A stretch of 64,000 nucleotides of DNA from Singulisphaera acidiphila DSM 18658 (GTDB lineage: Bacteria; Planctomycetota; Planctomycetia; Isosphaerales; Isosphaeraceae): assembly GCF_000242455.2 (NCBI RefSeq), contig NC_019892.1:8380744-8444743 (forward strand), in the 5' to 3' direction. A program made the translations under genes and the position numbers. The notes under the pieces are model-generated. The model did not search any database, was not told where the DNA came from, and saw only the letters and a list, made by a program, of their open reading frames with translations. Positions 1 to 9,537 of the stretch are shown here, in pieces (position 1 is the first letter of the stretch; each line of letters opens with the position of its first letter).

Positions 1-1275
1 GAGGCTGTTCGTGCCCAGGCGATTGCCACCGTGTACGCTCACGCAGGCGCTTTCGCCCGCCGAGAAGAGGCCGGGAACAACGGTGCCGGCCGAGTCGCGG
101 AGGACCTGGCCGTGGACGTTAGTCGGGATGCCTCCCATCGCGTAGTGGGCGGTCGGCTGGATCGGCATCGGCTCCTTGATCGGATCGACGCCGAGATAGG
201 TCCGCGCAAAGTCGATGATGTCGGGCAGACGCTTCTCGACCCAGGCACTATCGACCGTCCCGCCGGTGGGGCTGGTCTTGTACTTGTTGATCGTCTCGGC
301 CCGGATGTCGAGGTAGACGAAGTCCTTGCCCCCGACTCCTCGACCCGCGCGAACCTCTTGATAGATCGACCGCGAGCAGACGTCGCGGCTGGCGAGGTCC
401 TTCAAGTTGGGGGCGTACACTTCCATGAAGCGCTCCCCCTTCCCGTTGAACATCACGCCACCGTCACCGCGACAGGCCTCGCTCAGCAGGATCCCGAGCC
501 GATAAATCCCGGTCGGGTGGAACTGGTAGAACTCCATATCTTCGAGGGGCAGGCCGTGGCGGTAGGCAATCGCCGGGCCGTCGCCGGTCAGGGCGAAGGC
601 GTTGGACGAGACCTTGAACATCCGGCCGAAGCCGCCCGTGGCCAGGAGCACGCTCTTGGCGTGGAAGGTATGCAGTTCCCCCGTGGCGATCTCGATGGCC
701 ACGATCCCGCGACACTCGCCATCCTCCATGATGAGGTCCAGCATGTGGTACTCATCAAAGAAGGTCACCCCTTGTTTGATGCACTGCTGGTAGAGCGTCT
801 GGAGGATCATGTGGCCGGTGCGGTCGGCCGCGTGGCAGGCGCGCATCACGGGGATCCGGGGCTTGGCCGCCTCGGTGCCCGGCGGAGCGGCCGGGTCGTA
901 GATCGGGTTCGGCTTGGTGTGGCCGCCGAACCGGCGCTGGGAGATCCGGCCGTCGGCCGTGCGATCGAACGGGAGCCCCATGTGCTCCAGGTCGTAGATG
1001 CACTCGACCGCCTCGCGACAGAGGATCTCGGCGGCGGTCTGGTCGACGAGGAAGTCTCCCCCCTTGATCGTGTCGTAGGCGTGGTTCTCCCAGGAGTCGT
1101 CCTCCAGGTTGGAGAGCGCCGCGGCGATCCCCCCCTGGGCGGCCCCGGTGTGCGACCTGGTTGGGTAGAGCTTGCTGACGACGGCGGTACCGACGTGCTT
1201 GCTCGACTCCAGCGCGGCCATCATACCCGCGCCGCCGGCGCCCACGATGATGCAGTCGAACCTGTGATAATTCAT
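1..1275 (-). CDS. sdhA: Succinate dehydrogenase flavoprotein subunit (partial, C-terminus off the left edge)
   Basis: This is the FAD-binding catalytic subunit of succinate dehydrogenase/fumarate reductase (complex II). It oxidises succinate to fumarate and passes electrons to the iron-sulfur subunit. The minus-strand reading frame opens with [20 protein letters not shown], a dinucleotide-binding GxGxxG fold. It continues with [14 protein letters not shown], where the His is the usual covalent FAD attachment site, then HPTGI, and near the left edge [10 protein letters not shown] and SVHGGNRLG, all typical of SdhA. About 425 residues are present; the family is usually about 580-650, so roughly the last quarter lies outside the window. 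It follows sdhC and sdhD in the same orientation, as in a normal sdhCDA(B) operon. An sdhB gene would be expected beyond position 1 but cannot be seen. Confidence 0.96.
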   Translation of the reverse strand, partial: MNYHRFDCIIVGAGGAGMMAALESSKHVGTAVVSKLYPTRSHTGAAQGGIAAALSNLEDDSWENHAYDTIKGGDFLVDQTAAEILCREAVECIYDLEHMGLPFDRTADGRISQRRFGGHTKPNPIYDPAAPPGTEAAKPRIPVMRACHAADRTGHMILQTLYQQCIKQGVTFFDEYHMLDLIMEDGECRGIVAIEIATGELHTFHAKSVLLATGGFGRMFKVSSNAFALTGDGPAIAYRHGLPLEDMEFYQFHPTGIYRLGILLSEACRGDGGVMFNGKGERFMEVYAPNLKDLASRDVCSRSIYQEVRAGRGVGGKDFVYLDIRAETINKYKTSPTGGTVDSAWVEKRLPDIIDFARTYLGVDPIKEPMPIQPTAHYAMGGIPTNVHGQVLRDSAGTVVPGLFSAGESACVSVHGGNRLGTNSL

Positions 1276-1340
1276 GGTCTTATTGGTGCGAGGACGATCG
1301 ATCCCCGCCCTTGGTGTCAGGCCCGAACGCCACTCGGCCG

Positions 1341-1811
1341 TCAACGGTCGCCGGAAGCGACCGAGGCGGTGACCGTCTGAGACTGTCCCTTGCGGGGATG
1401 CGCCTTGATGTACTCTTGGTCCTTCTCGAACATGAGAATGGCATAGCTGCCCATGCCCACCAGAACCGTGGCTACGGTCCAGATCAGCGTATGAACAACC
1501 ACGCGCCGACCAGGCCGGACGATATACTCGTCGAGGATCTGGCGGAGGCCGTTGAGGCCGTGAATCACCGCGAGGACAACCATCGCCAGGTCCCAGAGCC
1601 GCCAGAAGAAGCCACTGCCGGGCTTGGTCCAGCGATCCGCGACAAAAGCGTAGTTGATCGTCTCGACGTTGAAGAGGATGTGAACGATGAACAGGTGACC
1701 GAGCGCCAGCAGGACCAGCGTTAGGCCCGAGATCCGCATGAAATACCACGCGCCCAGTTCGAATCCACCGCTCGGTTTGACCCGCCGACCCCGACCCGAA
1801 CTTGCCACCAT
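1341..1811 (-). CDS. sdhD: Succinate dehydrogenase hydrophobic membrane anchor subunit
   Basis: A 156-residue integral membrane protein with three hydrophobic spans. It includes an [14 protein letters not shown] segment and a [15 protein letters not shown] segment, whose H-G-L-N-G-L-R pattern is the usual haem/quinone-site signature of SdhC/SdhD anchors. It would anchor SdhA/SdhB to the cytoplasmic membrane and help form the quinone site. It sits between sdhC (14 bases upstream) and sdhA (about 65 bases downstream) on the minus strand, which fixes its role better than its poorly conserved sequence does. A GGGG stretch lies a few bases before the ATG. The assignment as D rather than C rests on gene order and is the least certain part. 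Confidence 0.88.
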   Translation of the reverse strand: MVASSGRGRRVKPSGGFELGAWYFMRISGLTLVLLALGHLFIVHILFNVETINYAFVADRWTKPGSGFFWRLWDLAMVVLAVIHGLNGLRQILDEYIVRPGRRVVVHTLIWTVATVLVGMGSYAILMFEKDQEYIKAHPRKGQSQTVTASVASGDR

Positions 1812-1825
1812 GGTCCCCTTCTCAA

Positions 1826-2347
1826 TTAAAGGCTCTGGTTCGTCTCAATTTTCGCAGGCATGCCCACCGGCTCCGGTTGATTCTCATACTCCGGCGCATG
1901 CAACAAGGGCAAGAGCACCCAGATGGACACCGGAATCATGATCGCCCAGAAGGCGATCGCAACCAAGAGGAAGAGCTGCCGCTGATACCGCACGCCTTTG
2001 GGCCAGAAATCAAACAGGACCACGCGGATCCCGTTGAGCGAATGAAAGAGGACGCAAGCGATCAGTCCCAGTTCGCCCAACCGGAAGGCCCAACGAATCG
2101 GCCAGTAGTACTGGCCCGACAGCGTGCCCCCGTACATCTCCATGGTATGATCATACCAGGCCGGGTTGACGACGACGAAGAACGTATCGGTAATGTGCGC
2201 GACCAGGTAGAGCAAGATCCCCAGCCCGGTCACTCGATGAAGTAACCAAGACCATTGGCCGAGCCCGCCACCGTAGCGCAGCCCCTCAACCATACGCGAC
2301 CAGAGCCCGCGACGGTAATACCGCGGACTTCGATATGTCTGTGACAT
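1826..2347 (-). CDS. sdhC: Succinate dehydrogenase cytochrome b subunit
   Basis: A 173-residue membrane protein, first gene of the sdh operon. An N-terminal basic stretch is followed by WSWLLHRVTGLGILLYLVAH, with the HR.TG motif of the SdhC family (His about residue 37), and by FHSLNGIRVVLFDF, the second conserved His/Arg motif. Three transmembrane segments are apparent, the last around WAIMIPVSIWVLLPLL. It would bind haem b and, with SdhD, form the ubiquinone or menaquinone site. The gene begins about 690 bases from the next upstream minus-strand gene, so an operon promoter should lie in that gap; no clear -35/-10 pair is visible. Confidence 0.9.
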   Translation of the reverse strand: MSQTYRSPRYYRRGLWSRMVEGLRYGGGLGQWSWLLHRVTGLGILLYLVAHITDTFFVVVNPAWYDHTMEMYGGTLSGQYYWPIRWAFRLGELGLIACVLFHSLNGIRVVLFDFWPKGVRYQRQLFLLVAIAFWAIMIPVSIWVLLPLLHAPEYENQPEPVGMPAKIETNQSL

Positions 2348-3037
2348 GGGAATCGGAATCCCGAGGAGGGCGGATCAATCAGAGTGGGCTTGAAAGCCCC
2401 TTCGCCTGGCCCAGGCGCATCGACAACGTCGTCGGGCAATCGACTCCTCAGCCACGGTGCCCGGGTCAGCCGAGATCCTCAATCGGCTTAACCTCAAGAT
2501 TTTGTAGAGGTATCGACGCGTGGGGTCAAGAGGGCAGTCCCAAATCAAACCAAGAAGACCATAGGCGAATTTCAACGTATCTCATGGCAAATAAACTACT
2601 TACACCCGGTTTTCGCCAGCCTTCGCAGAACTCCGGTTCGTTCGCAATTGGGTGCCCCGAGTTCCGTGCTTCGGCCCCCAGGTGAACCCACCAAAGTCCT
2701 TGCTCACGGGTTCCAGGGATACGATCCCCAGCAGCATCCACTCGTATCCAGGTGCGGTCCGAAGGGCAAACCGCTCCCCCCTACCCACCTCGGAAGCAGG
2801 CAGGAGGACAACCCGGGATGGCCGTGGCCCGTGAATAGGGAGTAAACCCTACCCTCCTCCGACTCGCTTAAAAAGCGAGTGAAGGCAATAGAAGGGCGGG
2901 CGGCCAGCGTGGCCGACCAAGATCCCGTGACCAATCAGGGGAGGGGAAACACGAGATCAGGATCAACCCGAACGGAGTCGGCGTGAAGGCCGAGGAAGGA
3001 GGGAGCCAGTCGGGCTGATTCGCAGCGATTGCGAGTC
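2348..3037. other. Intergenic region upstream of sdhC
   Basis: About 690 bases without a convincing gene. The short frames here have no ribosome-binding site or recognisable protein. The only structure I see is a small perfect inverted repeat at 2862-2880 (ACTCGCTT, three-base loop, AAGCGAGT), not followed by a T-run. It presumably holds the sdh operon promoter. Confidence 0.5.
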
Positions 3038-3313
3038 TCAGCGAGCGAGATGGATCTGGGTGGCCGAAAAGAACCCGCTGAGCGTCAAGCGCCCCACGGC
3101 GGCGACCGGGCTGCCGTGGCAGAGATTTTCACCCAGGTCTTCGAGCCAGCCCCGATCGGGGACGAGCGACGCCTCGGCTTCAACGATCATGAGGTCTTTG
3201 GGACGCCCATTGGGGGCCACCTGCAAGACCAGACGCGACGCATCACGCAATGCACCTGAGGGTTCAACCCAGGAATCAATGATTGCGCCCGTGACGACGA
3301 TTTCCGTATCCAT
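3038..3313 (-). CDS. Small hypothetical protein (91 aa)
   Basis: I do not recognise a named family. The chosen start at 3313 is preceded on the minus strand by GGGGAGGAGCAG, a strong Shine-Dalgarno about six bases from the ATG. An ATG much farther upstream at 3511 lacks such a site. The product begins MDTEIVVTGAIIDSW and ends SGFFSATQIHLAR. Alternating hydrophobic strands and a ...VAAVGRLTLSG... segment suggest a small all-beta, perhaps OB-like, domain, but this is only a visual impression. It has no signal peptide or membrane segment. It lies just downstream of rnpB on the same strand, with roughly 260 bases between them. Confidence 0.6.
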   Translation of the reverse strand: MDTEIVVTGAIIDSWVEPSGALRDASRLVLQVAPNGRPKDLMIVEAEASLVPDRGWLEDLGENLCHGSPVAAVGRLTLSGFFSATQIHLAR

Positions 3314-3571
3314 ATCCTGCTCCTCCCCGCCCGATGAAAGGCGAAGTTCGGAGGCACTGAGTTCTTGACCCGATGCATCCATCATAGCAGGGAAAGGTTC
3401 GTGAGACAAGGGATCATCTCGGGAATCGCGAGGACGATCAGGCGCGTTAGCTTGCAGAGTCTCAACATGTGTCCCACTCCGCCAAGGGAGCTTTGCCGTT
3501 GGCGGACGCAAACCGGTTTGTTTGCTGAGTTCAGTCGTCGTAAAAAGATCTCCGGCAGGATTGGCGAAGGA

Positions 3572-4027
3572 GGGATCGTGACGGACCTGTAAGCCGGATT
3601 CTGTCGGGGACGCGAACGTCCCCGGATGATCATTTCTCTGGGACGCCGGTTACCCGACGCCTCTAGCGACCTACCCGGAAGTCATCCGGATCGGGCAAAT
3701 CCGCCGTCGCCCTTCTTCCCTTGCGGTCAGTCAGGCGGCGTTGCTCCCTTATTTGGTCTTGCTCCCAGTGGGGTTTGCCAAGCCAAGCCGGTCACCCGGC
3801 CTGCTGGTGAGCTCTTACCTCACCGTTTCACCCTTACCCCGGCGAGCCGAAGCGCACCGTGGCGGTCTGTTTTCTGTGGCACTTTCCCTTCCCGAGATCA
3901 ATCGGGCGGTGGGCGTTACCCACCACCGCGCCCTACGGAGTCCGGACTTTCCTCTACGGCATGCCCTCAGATTGATGTTTCCATCAAATCCAAGCGCCGT
4001 GGCGATCATCCAGTCCGTCACGAACCC
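3572..4027 (-). ncRNA. rnpB: RNase P RNA (bacterial type A-like)
   Basis: This is the catalytic RNA of ribonuclease P, which removes 5' leaders from pre-tRNA. On the minus strand the 5' part carries GAGGAAAGTCCGGACTC (conserved region I) and GGGTAAGGGTGAAACGGTG, followed by GGTAAGAGCTCACCAGC. The 3' part ends ACAGAATCCGGCTTACAGG (conserved region V). The ends were set by the P1 helix: plus-strand 3577-3586 is perfectly complementary to 4013-4022, and pairing extends outward with one mismatch. The length of about 455 bases is within the range for bacterial type A RNase P RNAs with extra stem extensions. Frames reading through it are chance frames. An AT-rich stretch at about 4040-4190 lies upstream and probably carries its promoter. 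Confidence 0.95.
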
Positions 4028-4187
4028 ATCACTCATCATAACTCGCTGACGCCCCACCACCACCAAATTTCTTCAACATCACACAATTTCGCCCTCAAAA
4101 CCAAATCTCAGTCGCACACGACGCAGGCAAAACACAGAATTTATCCATCCAATTTACTCGTTTCAAATTTCCCATTTTAACTGCATG

Positions 4188-4200
4188 CCGTATACTAACA
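4188..4200 (+). promoter_or_regulatory. Possible -10 promoter element for the deacylase gene
   Basis: The segment around 4192-4197 reads TATACT, close to the sigma-70 -10 consensus, within an AT-rich stretch that stands out from the surrounding GC-rich DNA and lies about 36 bases before the deacylase ATG. No good -35 hexamer is visible at the right distance, so this is a weak call. Confidence 0.25.
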
Positions 4201-4232
4201 GGGATGTCCTCCCAACTTCAGAGGGACGCACC

Positions 4233-4730
4233 ATGTGTATCCGCGACTATCTCCAGAGTCATCACGTCTGGTTCGAGACGTTGCTGCACCCACCGGCCCC
4301 TTCGGCGTCCAAGCTGGCCCAAACCATCCATGTCTCCGGCCGATTCGTTGCCAAAGGGGTCTTGGTCCGTACGGAAGGGGCTTACGTCCTGGCGGTCCTC
4401 CCGGCGACCACCCGGATCGATATGGAGCGGCTGGCGCAGGCGCTCCAGGGCCAGTCTCCACGGATCGCGACCGAAGATGAGGTGGAACGGATCTTCGGCG
4501 ACTGTGAACGAGGGGCATTGCCGCCGTTTGGCCGGCCATACGGGCTGACGACTCTCGTCGACGCCAGCCTGGCCGGTGGTGCCGAGATCGTGTTTGTGGG
4601 GAACTCCCGGCACGAGGGAGTTCGGATGCGTTACCGTGACTACGAAGCGATCGAAACCCCGATTCGGACTCGGTTCGCGCTGGCGACGAGCCCGCGACAG
4701 CGGCGCAGCTCGCATCGCAAAGCCGGCTGA
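4233..4730 (+). CDS. YbaK/EbsC (ProX) family aminoacyl-tRNA deacylase
   Basis: A 165-residue cytosolic protein of the YbaK/ProX-like family, which hydrolyses misacylated tRNAs such as Ala-tRNA(Pro) or Cys-tRNA(Pro) in trans. Family landmarks are SGRFVAKGVLVR, where the Lys is the conserved catalytic/binding residue, and LPPFGRPYGLTTLVD followed by GNSRHEGVRMRYRDYEAI, the conserved C-terminal region. I chose the ATG at 4233, preceded by GAGGGACGC, over an in-frame ATG at 4185 that would add 16 non-conserved residues. It stands alone, with rnpB divergent upstream and the proline-catabolic gene convergent downstream. Which tRNA it edits cannot be told from the sequence. Confidence 0.85.
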   Translation: MCIRDYLQSHHVWFETLLHPPAPSASKLAQTIHVSGRFVAKGVLVRTEGAYVLAVLPATTRIDMERLAQALQGQSPRIATEDEVERIFGDCERGALPPFGRPYGLTTLVDASLAGGAEIVFVGNSRHEGVRMRYRDYEAIETPIRTRFALATSPRQRRSSHRKAG

Positions 4731-4762
4731 GGCCGGCGTCGAGAGCCTCGGCGTCCGGACTT

Positions 4763-7700
4763 TCAGACGCCGAGAGCCGCCTCGTTGGTCGGTACGGTCG
4801 CGGCTCCGTCGGACTCGGGGGCGAATCCACGTCTCATGGTATTCTCGGTGATGGTGCGGGTTAGGAGGAACTCGAGCAGGTAGTCGGTTCCGCCGGCCTT
4901 GGTGCCGATGCCCGAGAGCTGAAAACCGCCGAACGGCTGGCGATCGACGAGGGCGCCGGTGATCGGCCGATTCACGTAGAGGTTGCCCACCCGGAACTCC
5001 CGTTTGACGTGGTCGATGTTCGCCGGGCTTCTTGAATAGAGTCCGCCGGTGAGGGCGTAAACGGTACCGTTGGCGATCCGAAGCGCTTCATCGAGGTTGC
5101 AGGCCCTGAGAACCGCAAGGACAGGTCCGAATACCTCTTCCTGGGCGATTCTGGCGTCAGGGCGAACCCCGGCGACGATCAAAGGGCCGACATAGTTGCC
5201 TCGCGCGGCGAGCGAACCGACATCGACCGACAAGACGACATCACCTTCCCCCTCGGCAATCGTCTTATAGCCTTCGATCCGTTCTCGGGCCTTGGCGTCG
5301 ATCACGGGGCCGACCGCCGTGTCAGGATTGTCGGCCGGGCCAACGGGCAAGGCGCGGGCCGCATCGACAAGCCGACCGACGAAGGCGTCGTAGATGCCGT
5401 CGAGGACGATCACGCGTGAGCAGGCTGAGCACTTCTGCCCCGCATAGCCAAAGGCGCTCTGCAAGACACCAACGACCGCCTCGTCGAGGTCGGAGTCGTC
5501 GTCGACGATGATGGCGTTCTTTCCCCCCATCTCGGCAATCACCCGTTTGACGTGGTCCTGCCCGGGGGCCGGCTCGGCCGCCTTGCGGTTGATCTCGAGG
5601 CCGACGTCGCGCGACCCGGTGAAGGCGATCAGATTCACGCGAGGGTCATCCACGAGCGCTTTGCCGACGTCGCCAAAGCCGGGTAAGACGGTTAGTACGC
5701 CCTCGGGCAGGCCGGCCTCGCGAAGGACTTCGGCCAGGAGCAGCGCGATCCTCGGTGAGCGTTCGCTCGGTTTCAGTACGACCGTGTTCCCCGCAACCAA
5801 GGCGGCGACCGTCATCCCGGTCGGAATGGCGAGCGGGAAATTCCAAGGCGGGATTACGGCCGCAACCCCGCGTGCGATCCGTTCGATGGCGTTGGTCTCG
5901 CCCGGTACGTCGCGATGCCTCCCTTCGGCCAGCCTGATCATTTCACGGGCATAAAATTCGCAAAAATCGATGGCCTCAGCGACGTCCCCGTCCGCTTCGC
6001 GCCAAGGCTTGCCGCACTCATAAACTTCCCAGGCCGAGAGTGTCGAGCGTTTCGCCCGCATGAGCGAGGCGGCTTTGAGAAGGACCGAGGCACGGTCTAC
6101 AGCAGGGGTGGCCGACCACGCCCCGAATCGTTCCCGCGCGATCGAGATCGCATCGCGAGCATCCAAAGGCCGAGCCTGCGCGAACCGGCCGACGATCGTT
6201 TCGGACGCGCCCGGGTCGGTCGAGGTGAACTCGACCCCGGTAGCGACCTCGCGCCCGTTCAGAACGAGCGGGTAGAACCGGCCGAACTGATCGCGAACGA
6301 CACGGAGTGCTTCACTCATCGCAGCGCGGGCCTCGGGCCGAGTGAAGTCGACCGGAGGCTCGTTCTGGAACGGTGGCAAAGCCGGCGTGGCCGCATGGAC
6401 GGTCAACGACTCGGGCTTCCGTTGGGAAGGCTTGTTCCGGCCCCACATGGCTCCGACCTCCTCGGGATCGCGCAAGAGCTCCTCGACCTGAGCATGGTCG
6501 GTGAAGCTGGCCTTGAGGAACGACTCATTCGACGTGTTTTCCAACAGTCTGCGCACCAGGTACGCCATGCCGGGAAGCATCGCCCCATAGGGCGTGTAGA
6601 CGCGGACCCGCTTGCCGTCGGCCACCAAGGCGCGCTGAATCGGCTCGCCCATGCCGTGGAGCATCTGGATCTCGTAGGAATCGTCCGGCACGCCGTAAGC
6701 TTCGGCCGCCGCCATCGCCAGGGCCAGGCTCCGCACGTTGTGGCTGCCCAAGGCCGGGCGCAACTGTTCGTGGTGCTCCATCAGGAAACGGGCGGAACGC
6801 TCATAGCAGGCGTCGGTCTGCCACTTCTGGAGATAGACCGGGATCGGCCAGCCGAGTTGGCGGGCCAGGACCACCTCGTAGTCCCAGTACGCCCCCTTGA
6901 CGAGCCGGACGGTGACGGGAGTCCCCCGCTGCTTGACCCAATCACGCAGTGATCCCAGATCGGCCTCGGTCTCGGTCAGATAGCCTTGAATGACGATGCC
7001 GGCGTCAGGCCAGTCGCGAAACTCCGGCTCGGAGAGGACCGACTTGAAGATCGCCAGCGTCAGATCCTTGTGGGCATACTGTTCCATATCAACGTGAACA
7101 TAGGCGCCCAGCTCGCGAGCCGTCCGCAGGATTGGGCGAAGGCGATGGGCCACCCGGCGCAAGGTCGAGCGGTCGTAAAGCGCATCGAACCGGGCCGTCA
7201 GGCTCGTCAGCTTCAAAGAGAGGTTTACGCGAGGGATCGAGCCACGGTGGTCGCGGTCGATCTGGGGAATCTCCGGTTCAGCGGCCAAGGGACGCGACAG
7301 CCCGCGAATCAACTCAAGGCAGGTCTGCTGATAACGCTCGGCCTCATGCTCGCTGATCACCGCCTCCCCCAGGAGGTCGGCCGTGAACGCGATCCGCTGC
7401 CGCCGCAAGGCAAGGACGGTCTTGAGAGCTTCGTCAGGAGTCGCCCCCGCAATGAACCGATGCGCCATATGGGTGGCCCCGAACCGGGCCATGCCCGCCA
7501 AGGCGCGCTCCCCCAAGGTCCCCGCCGGGGCAAGCGCAACCGCAAGCCGTAGCCACCAGGGAACCCGATCTCCGGCCTCATCCAGATATTCCGCCAGATG
7601 CCGGCGGATCGCCGCCGGGGTCTTGAGGACCGGCATCGCATCAATGAACCGGAAGAGCTGGACCTTGACCAAGGGGTCGCCCAACGTCAGGTTCATCATC

Positions 7701-7834
7701 CGATCATCCCACCACCCACGTTCCCAGGGCTTGGGTCCCCCCCCGACCTTGGCAAACAGCACGCGGCCGATTTCGCGAGCCCGGCGTTCGATCAAGGTCG
7801 AGGTTGTATCACGACTTGCAGTTATCGAAGCCAT
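4763..7834 (-). CDS. putA: Bifunctional proline dehydrogenase / L-glutamate gamma-semialdehyde dehydrogenase
   Basis: A 1,023-residue fusion catalysing both steps of proline to glutamate. The N-terminal half is the FAD-dependent PRODH barrel, with VHVDMEQYAHKDLTL, VRLVKGAYWDYEV and GSHNVRSLALAMA. The C-terminal half, from about residue 500, is the NAD-dependent aldehyde dehydrogenase. It shows VIPPWNFPLAIPTGM, the AEMGGKNAIIVDDD general-base region, and GQKCSACSRVIVLDG with the catalytic Cys at about residue 802. There is no N-terminal DNA-binding domain of the E. coli PutA type, so it is a short, enzyme-only form. The start at 7834 (MASITASRD) is preceded by GGAGGG. An ATG 36 codons upstream adds an unlikely leader. 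It is monocistronic here. Confidence 0.95.
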   Translation of the reverse strand: MASITASRDTTSTLIERRAREIGRVLFAKVGGGPKPWERGWWDDRMMNLTLGDPLVKVQLFRFIDAMPVLKTPAAIRRHLAEYLDEAGDRVPWWLRLAVALAPAGTLGERALAGMARFGATHMAHRFIAGATPDEALKTVLALRRQRIAFTADLLGEAVISEHEAERYQQTCLELIRGLSRPLAAEPEIPQIDRDHRGSIPRVNLSLKLTSLTARFDALYDRSTLRRVAHRLRPILRTARELGAYVHVDMEQYAHKDLTLAIFKSVLSEPEFRDWPDAGIVIQGYLTETEADLGSLRDWVKQRGTPVTVRLVKGAYWDYEVVLARQLGWPIPVYLQKWQTDACYERSARFLMEHHEQLRPALGSHNVRSLALAMAAAEAYGVPDDSYEIQMLHGMGEPIQRALVADGKRVRVYTPYGAMLPGMAYLVRRLLENTSNESFLKASFTDHAQVEELLRDPEEVGAMWGRNKPSQRKPESLTVHAATPALPPFQNEPPVDFTRPEARAAMSEALRVVRDQFGRFYPLVLNGREVATGVEFTSTDPGASETIVGRFAQARPLDARDAISIARERFGAWSATPAVDRASVLLKAASLMRAKRSTLSAWEVYECGKPWREADGDVAEAIDFCEFYAREMIRLAEGRHRDVPGETNAIERIARGVAAVIPPWNFPLAIPTGMTVAALVAGNTVVLKPSERSPRIALLLAEVLREAGLPEGVLTVLPGFGDVGKALVDDPRVNLIAFTGSRDVGLEINRKAAEPAPGQDHVKRVIAEMGGKNAIIVDDDSDLDEAVVGVLQSAFGYAGQKCSACSRVIVLDGIYDAFVGRLVDAARALPVGPADNPDTAVGPVIDAKARERIEGYKTIAEGEGDVVLSVDVGSLAARGNYVGPLIVAGVRPDARIAQEEVFGPVLAVLRACNLDEALRIANGTVYALTGGLYSRSPANIDHVKREFRVGNLYVNRPITGALVDRQPFGGFQLSGIGTKAGGTDYLLEFLLTRTITENTMRRGFAPESDGAATVPTNEAALGV

Positions 7835-8342
7835 TGCGAACCCTCCGAGAAGGGAGGTGAGCGGGACCAGAAAGCCTCCCGTCACACCTATTCTACGGCG
7901 AAACAAGCCGCAAGGATCACGGATTCGGTGATGGCCACCCACCCATGGGCCAGATCGTTCCAGAACCCAAGGCCATCATTGAAGATCCCCTTCCCCTTGC
8001 ACTTCCGGGACCACGGCCACACCGCTCTTGAATTACACTCCCTGGGACCGCGGGCGCCCCCGCTCTTGAATTTCATGAAATTCAATCGTTTTTAATAAAT
8101 TGTGGGCGGATCGCCTGCGGTCCCAGGGAATGCCGATAGGGCCTGCGTCCCGAGCGGGAGCCTTGAGAAGAATCGCAAGTATAAAGTGAGCGGGAATCCA
8201 GCCAATCGAAAATTACTAAGTATTCGTGATCGTCCCTGATATGTTGACCTTGGGCCTCGATTCTCGGTAGGGTAGACACCATCTCATCTCGATCGGTCTC
8301 TGCGGTCCGACGTCGCCGGCTTGGCGACGCCAGCTCAGCTTC
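7835..8342. other. Intergenic region between divergent genes
   Basis: About 500 bases between the divergent PutA-like and SnoaL-like genes. It has no credible gene. It contains nested inverted repeats (listed separately) and must hold the promoters of both flanking genes. I see no clear -35/-10 pair. Confidence 0.5.
8040..8128. repeat. Nested inverted repeats (REP-like element)
   Basis: The outer arms CCCTGGGACCGC (8040-8051) and GCGGTCCCAGGG (8117-8128) are perfectly complementary. Between them lies a perfect 20-base palindrome at 8066-8085, TTGAATTTCATGAAATTCAA, followed by TCGTTTTTAATAAAT. The GC-rich outer arms suggest a dispersed REP-like repeat. The AT-rich palindrome inside could be a terminator or a protein-binding site. 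Confidence 0.55.
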
Positions 8343-9407
8343 ATGTCCACCATCTTATTGAGGCACGCCGCTATGAGAACGCCCATGACCTGGCTCGGAG
8401 CGATGGCCCTGACCTGCGCCGGAATGGTTATGGCCTCTGGAGACTCGCCGCCCCAGGCCCAGTCGAGCGACGCGAAGGCAAATGCGAAGCCGGCCGCCGC
8501 GCCCGCGTCTGAAGACGCTCCGGCCGCCAACCCGAAAGAGGCGGCGGTCCGTGAACAAGTTCTGGCATTTTCCAAGGCATTCAACGGCCCCGACGTTGAT
8601 GCGCTGATGGAACTGTTCGCACCCGACGCCGTGATCGTCGACCCTGCCGGGTCCGAGACGCGAGGCAAACCGGCGATTGGCGAGATGTACGCCGAGGAGT
8701 TTGAGAAAGTTCCGGGGCTCAAGCTCGAGTGCAACGTCGAGGCGGTCCGCTTCCTCACCGCCGACGTGGCGCGAGTCGAAGGTCTGTCGCGACTCTCATC
8801 GGGCACCGGCGACGCCAACGAGTTCACTCGCTTCAGCACGCTGGCCCTCCTCGTGGACGGGGCATGGCGAATCGCCGAGATCCGCGAATATGCGGCCCCC
8901 ACCGCGGACATCACCCCCTACGAGCGGCTCAAGGAACTCGAATGGATGGTCGGCGACTGGGTCGACGAGAGCGACGACAACAAGGTCAGCTCAAACATCC
9001 GCTGGGCCGACAACAAGAGCTTTCTGATCCGCACGTACAGCATCGAGATCCAGAGCGAGAAGGCCTCCTCGGGCACGATGTTCATCGGCTGGGATCCCCA
9101 AACGGCCCAGATCAAGTCCTGGGTCTTTTCCTCCGAGGGAGGACACGGCGAAGGACTCTGGACGCGGACCGGCGAGAACCAGTGGATCGTCAAGGCCCAA
9201 GGCACTCGCCATGACGGCCAGCCCAACTCGGCAACACAGATCCACACCATCCTGAATAAGGATGTGGTGTCGACCAGCTCGATCGATCGGATCATCGGCG
9301 GCCAGATCGCACCCGACATCACCGACGTCGTGATGGTCCGTAAGCCGCCTCAGTCTCAACCGCAGCCGAAGCCGCAGCCCGCCGAGGCCGGCAAATCGGA
9401 AAAATAA
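8343..9407 (+). CDS. Secreted SnoaL-like (DUF4440/SgcJ-EcaC-type) protein
   Basis: A 354-residue exported protein. The N-terminus has a signal peptide: MRTPMTWLGAMALTCAGMVM begins at an internal ATG at 8373, which may be the true start instead of 8343. A Pro/Ala-rich linker follows. Residues of about 60-190 form an NTF2-like cone, recognised from VREQVLAFSKAFNGPDVDAL and LMELFAPDAVIVDP with GKPAIGEMY. This is the pattern of the SgcJ/EcaC family, whose members are often called oxidoreductases without proof. Residues of about 200-340 resemble a DUF1579/lipocalin-like beta barrel (ELEWMVGDWVDE, SWVFSSEGGHGEG). No catalytic function can be assigned. The gene stands alone, with a palindrome after its stop. 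Confidence 0.75.
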   Translation: MSTILLRHAAMRTPMTWLGAMALTCAGMVMASGDSPPQAQSSDAKANAKPAAAPASEDAPAANPKEAAVREQVLAFSKAFNGPDVDALMELFAPDAVIVDPAGSETRGKPAIGEMYAEEFEKVPGLKLECNVEAVRFLTADVARVEGLSRLSSGTGDANEFTRFSTLALLVDGAWRIAEIREYAAPTADITPYERLKELEWMVGDWVDESDDNKVSSNIRWADNKSFLIRTYSIEIQSEKASSGTMFIGWDPQTAQIKSWVFSSEGGHGEGLWTRTGENQWIVKAQGTRHDGQPNSATQIHTILNKDVVSTSSIDRIIGGQIAPDITDVVMVRKPPQSQPQPKPQPAEAGKSEK

Positions 9408-9435
9408 CACGGCCGCATCCAACCACACCGTCGTT

Positions 9436-9478
9436 CTCCTTAGTGGTTCGCTCGGAGCTCCGAGCGAACCACAAGGAG
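9436..9478. repeat. Near-perfect palindrome between genes
   Basis: GTGGTTCGCTCGGAG at 9443-9457 abuts its exact complement at 9458-9472, giving a 30-base loopless palindrome. CTCCTTA and AAGGAG extend the arms with one base unmatched. It lies 30-70 bases after the stop of the SnoaL-like gene. There is no T-run, so it is more likely a REP-like or cruciform element than a standard intrinsic terminator. Confidence 0.55.
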
Positions 9479-9537
9479 CCCATAAATCCAGCCTCGACGC
9501 GTTTTGTCACCCCTACGGCTCCGCATAATTTTCGAGG

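Noticed and set aside
3626-4180. Plus-strand frame of 184 codons across 3.6-4.2 kb
   Set aside because: It reads through the antisense of RNase P RNA, whose conserved blocks and P1 pairing are clear.
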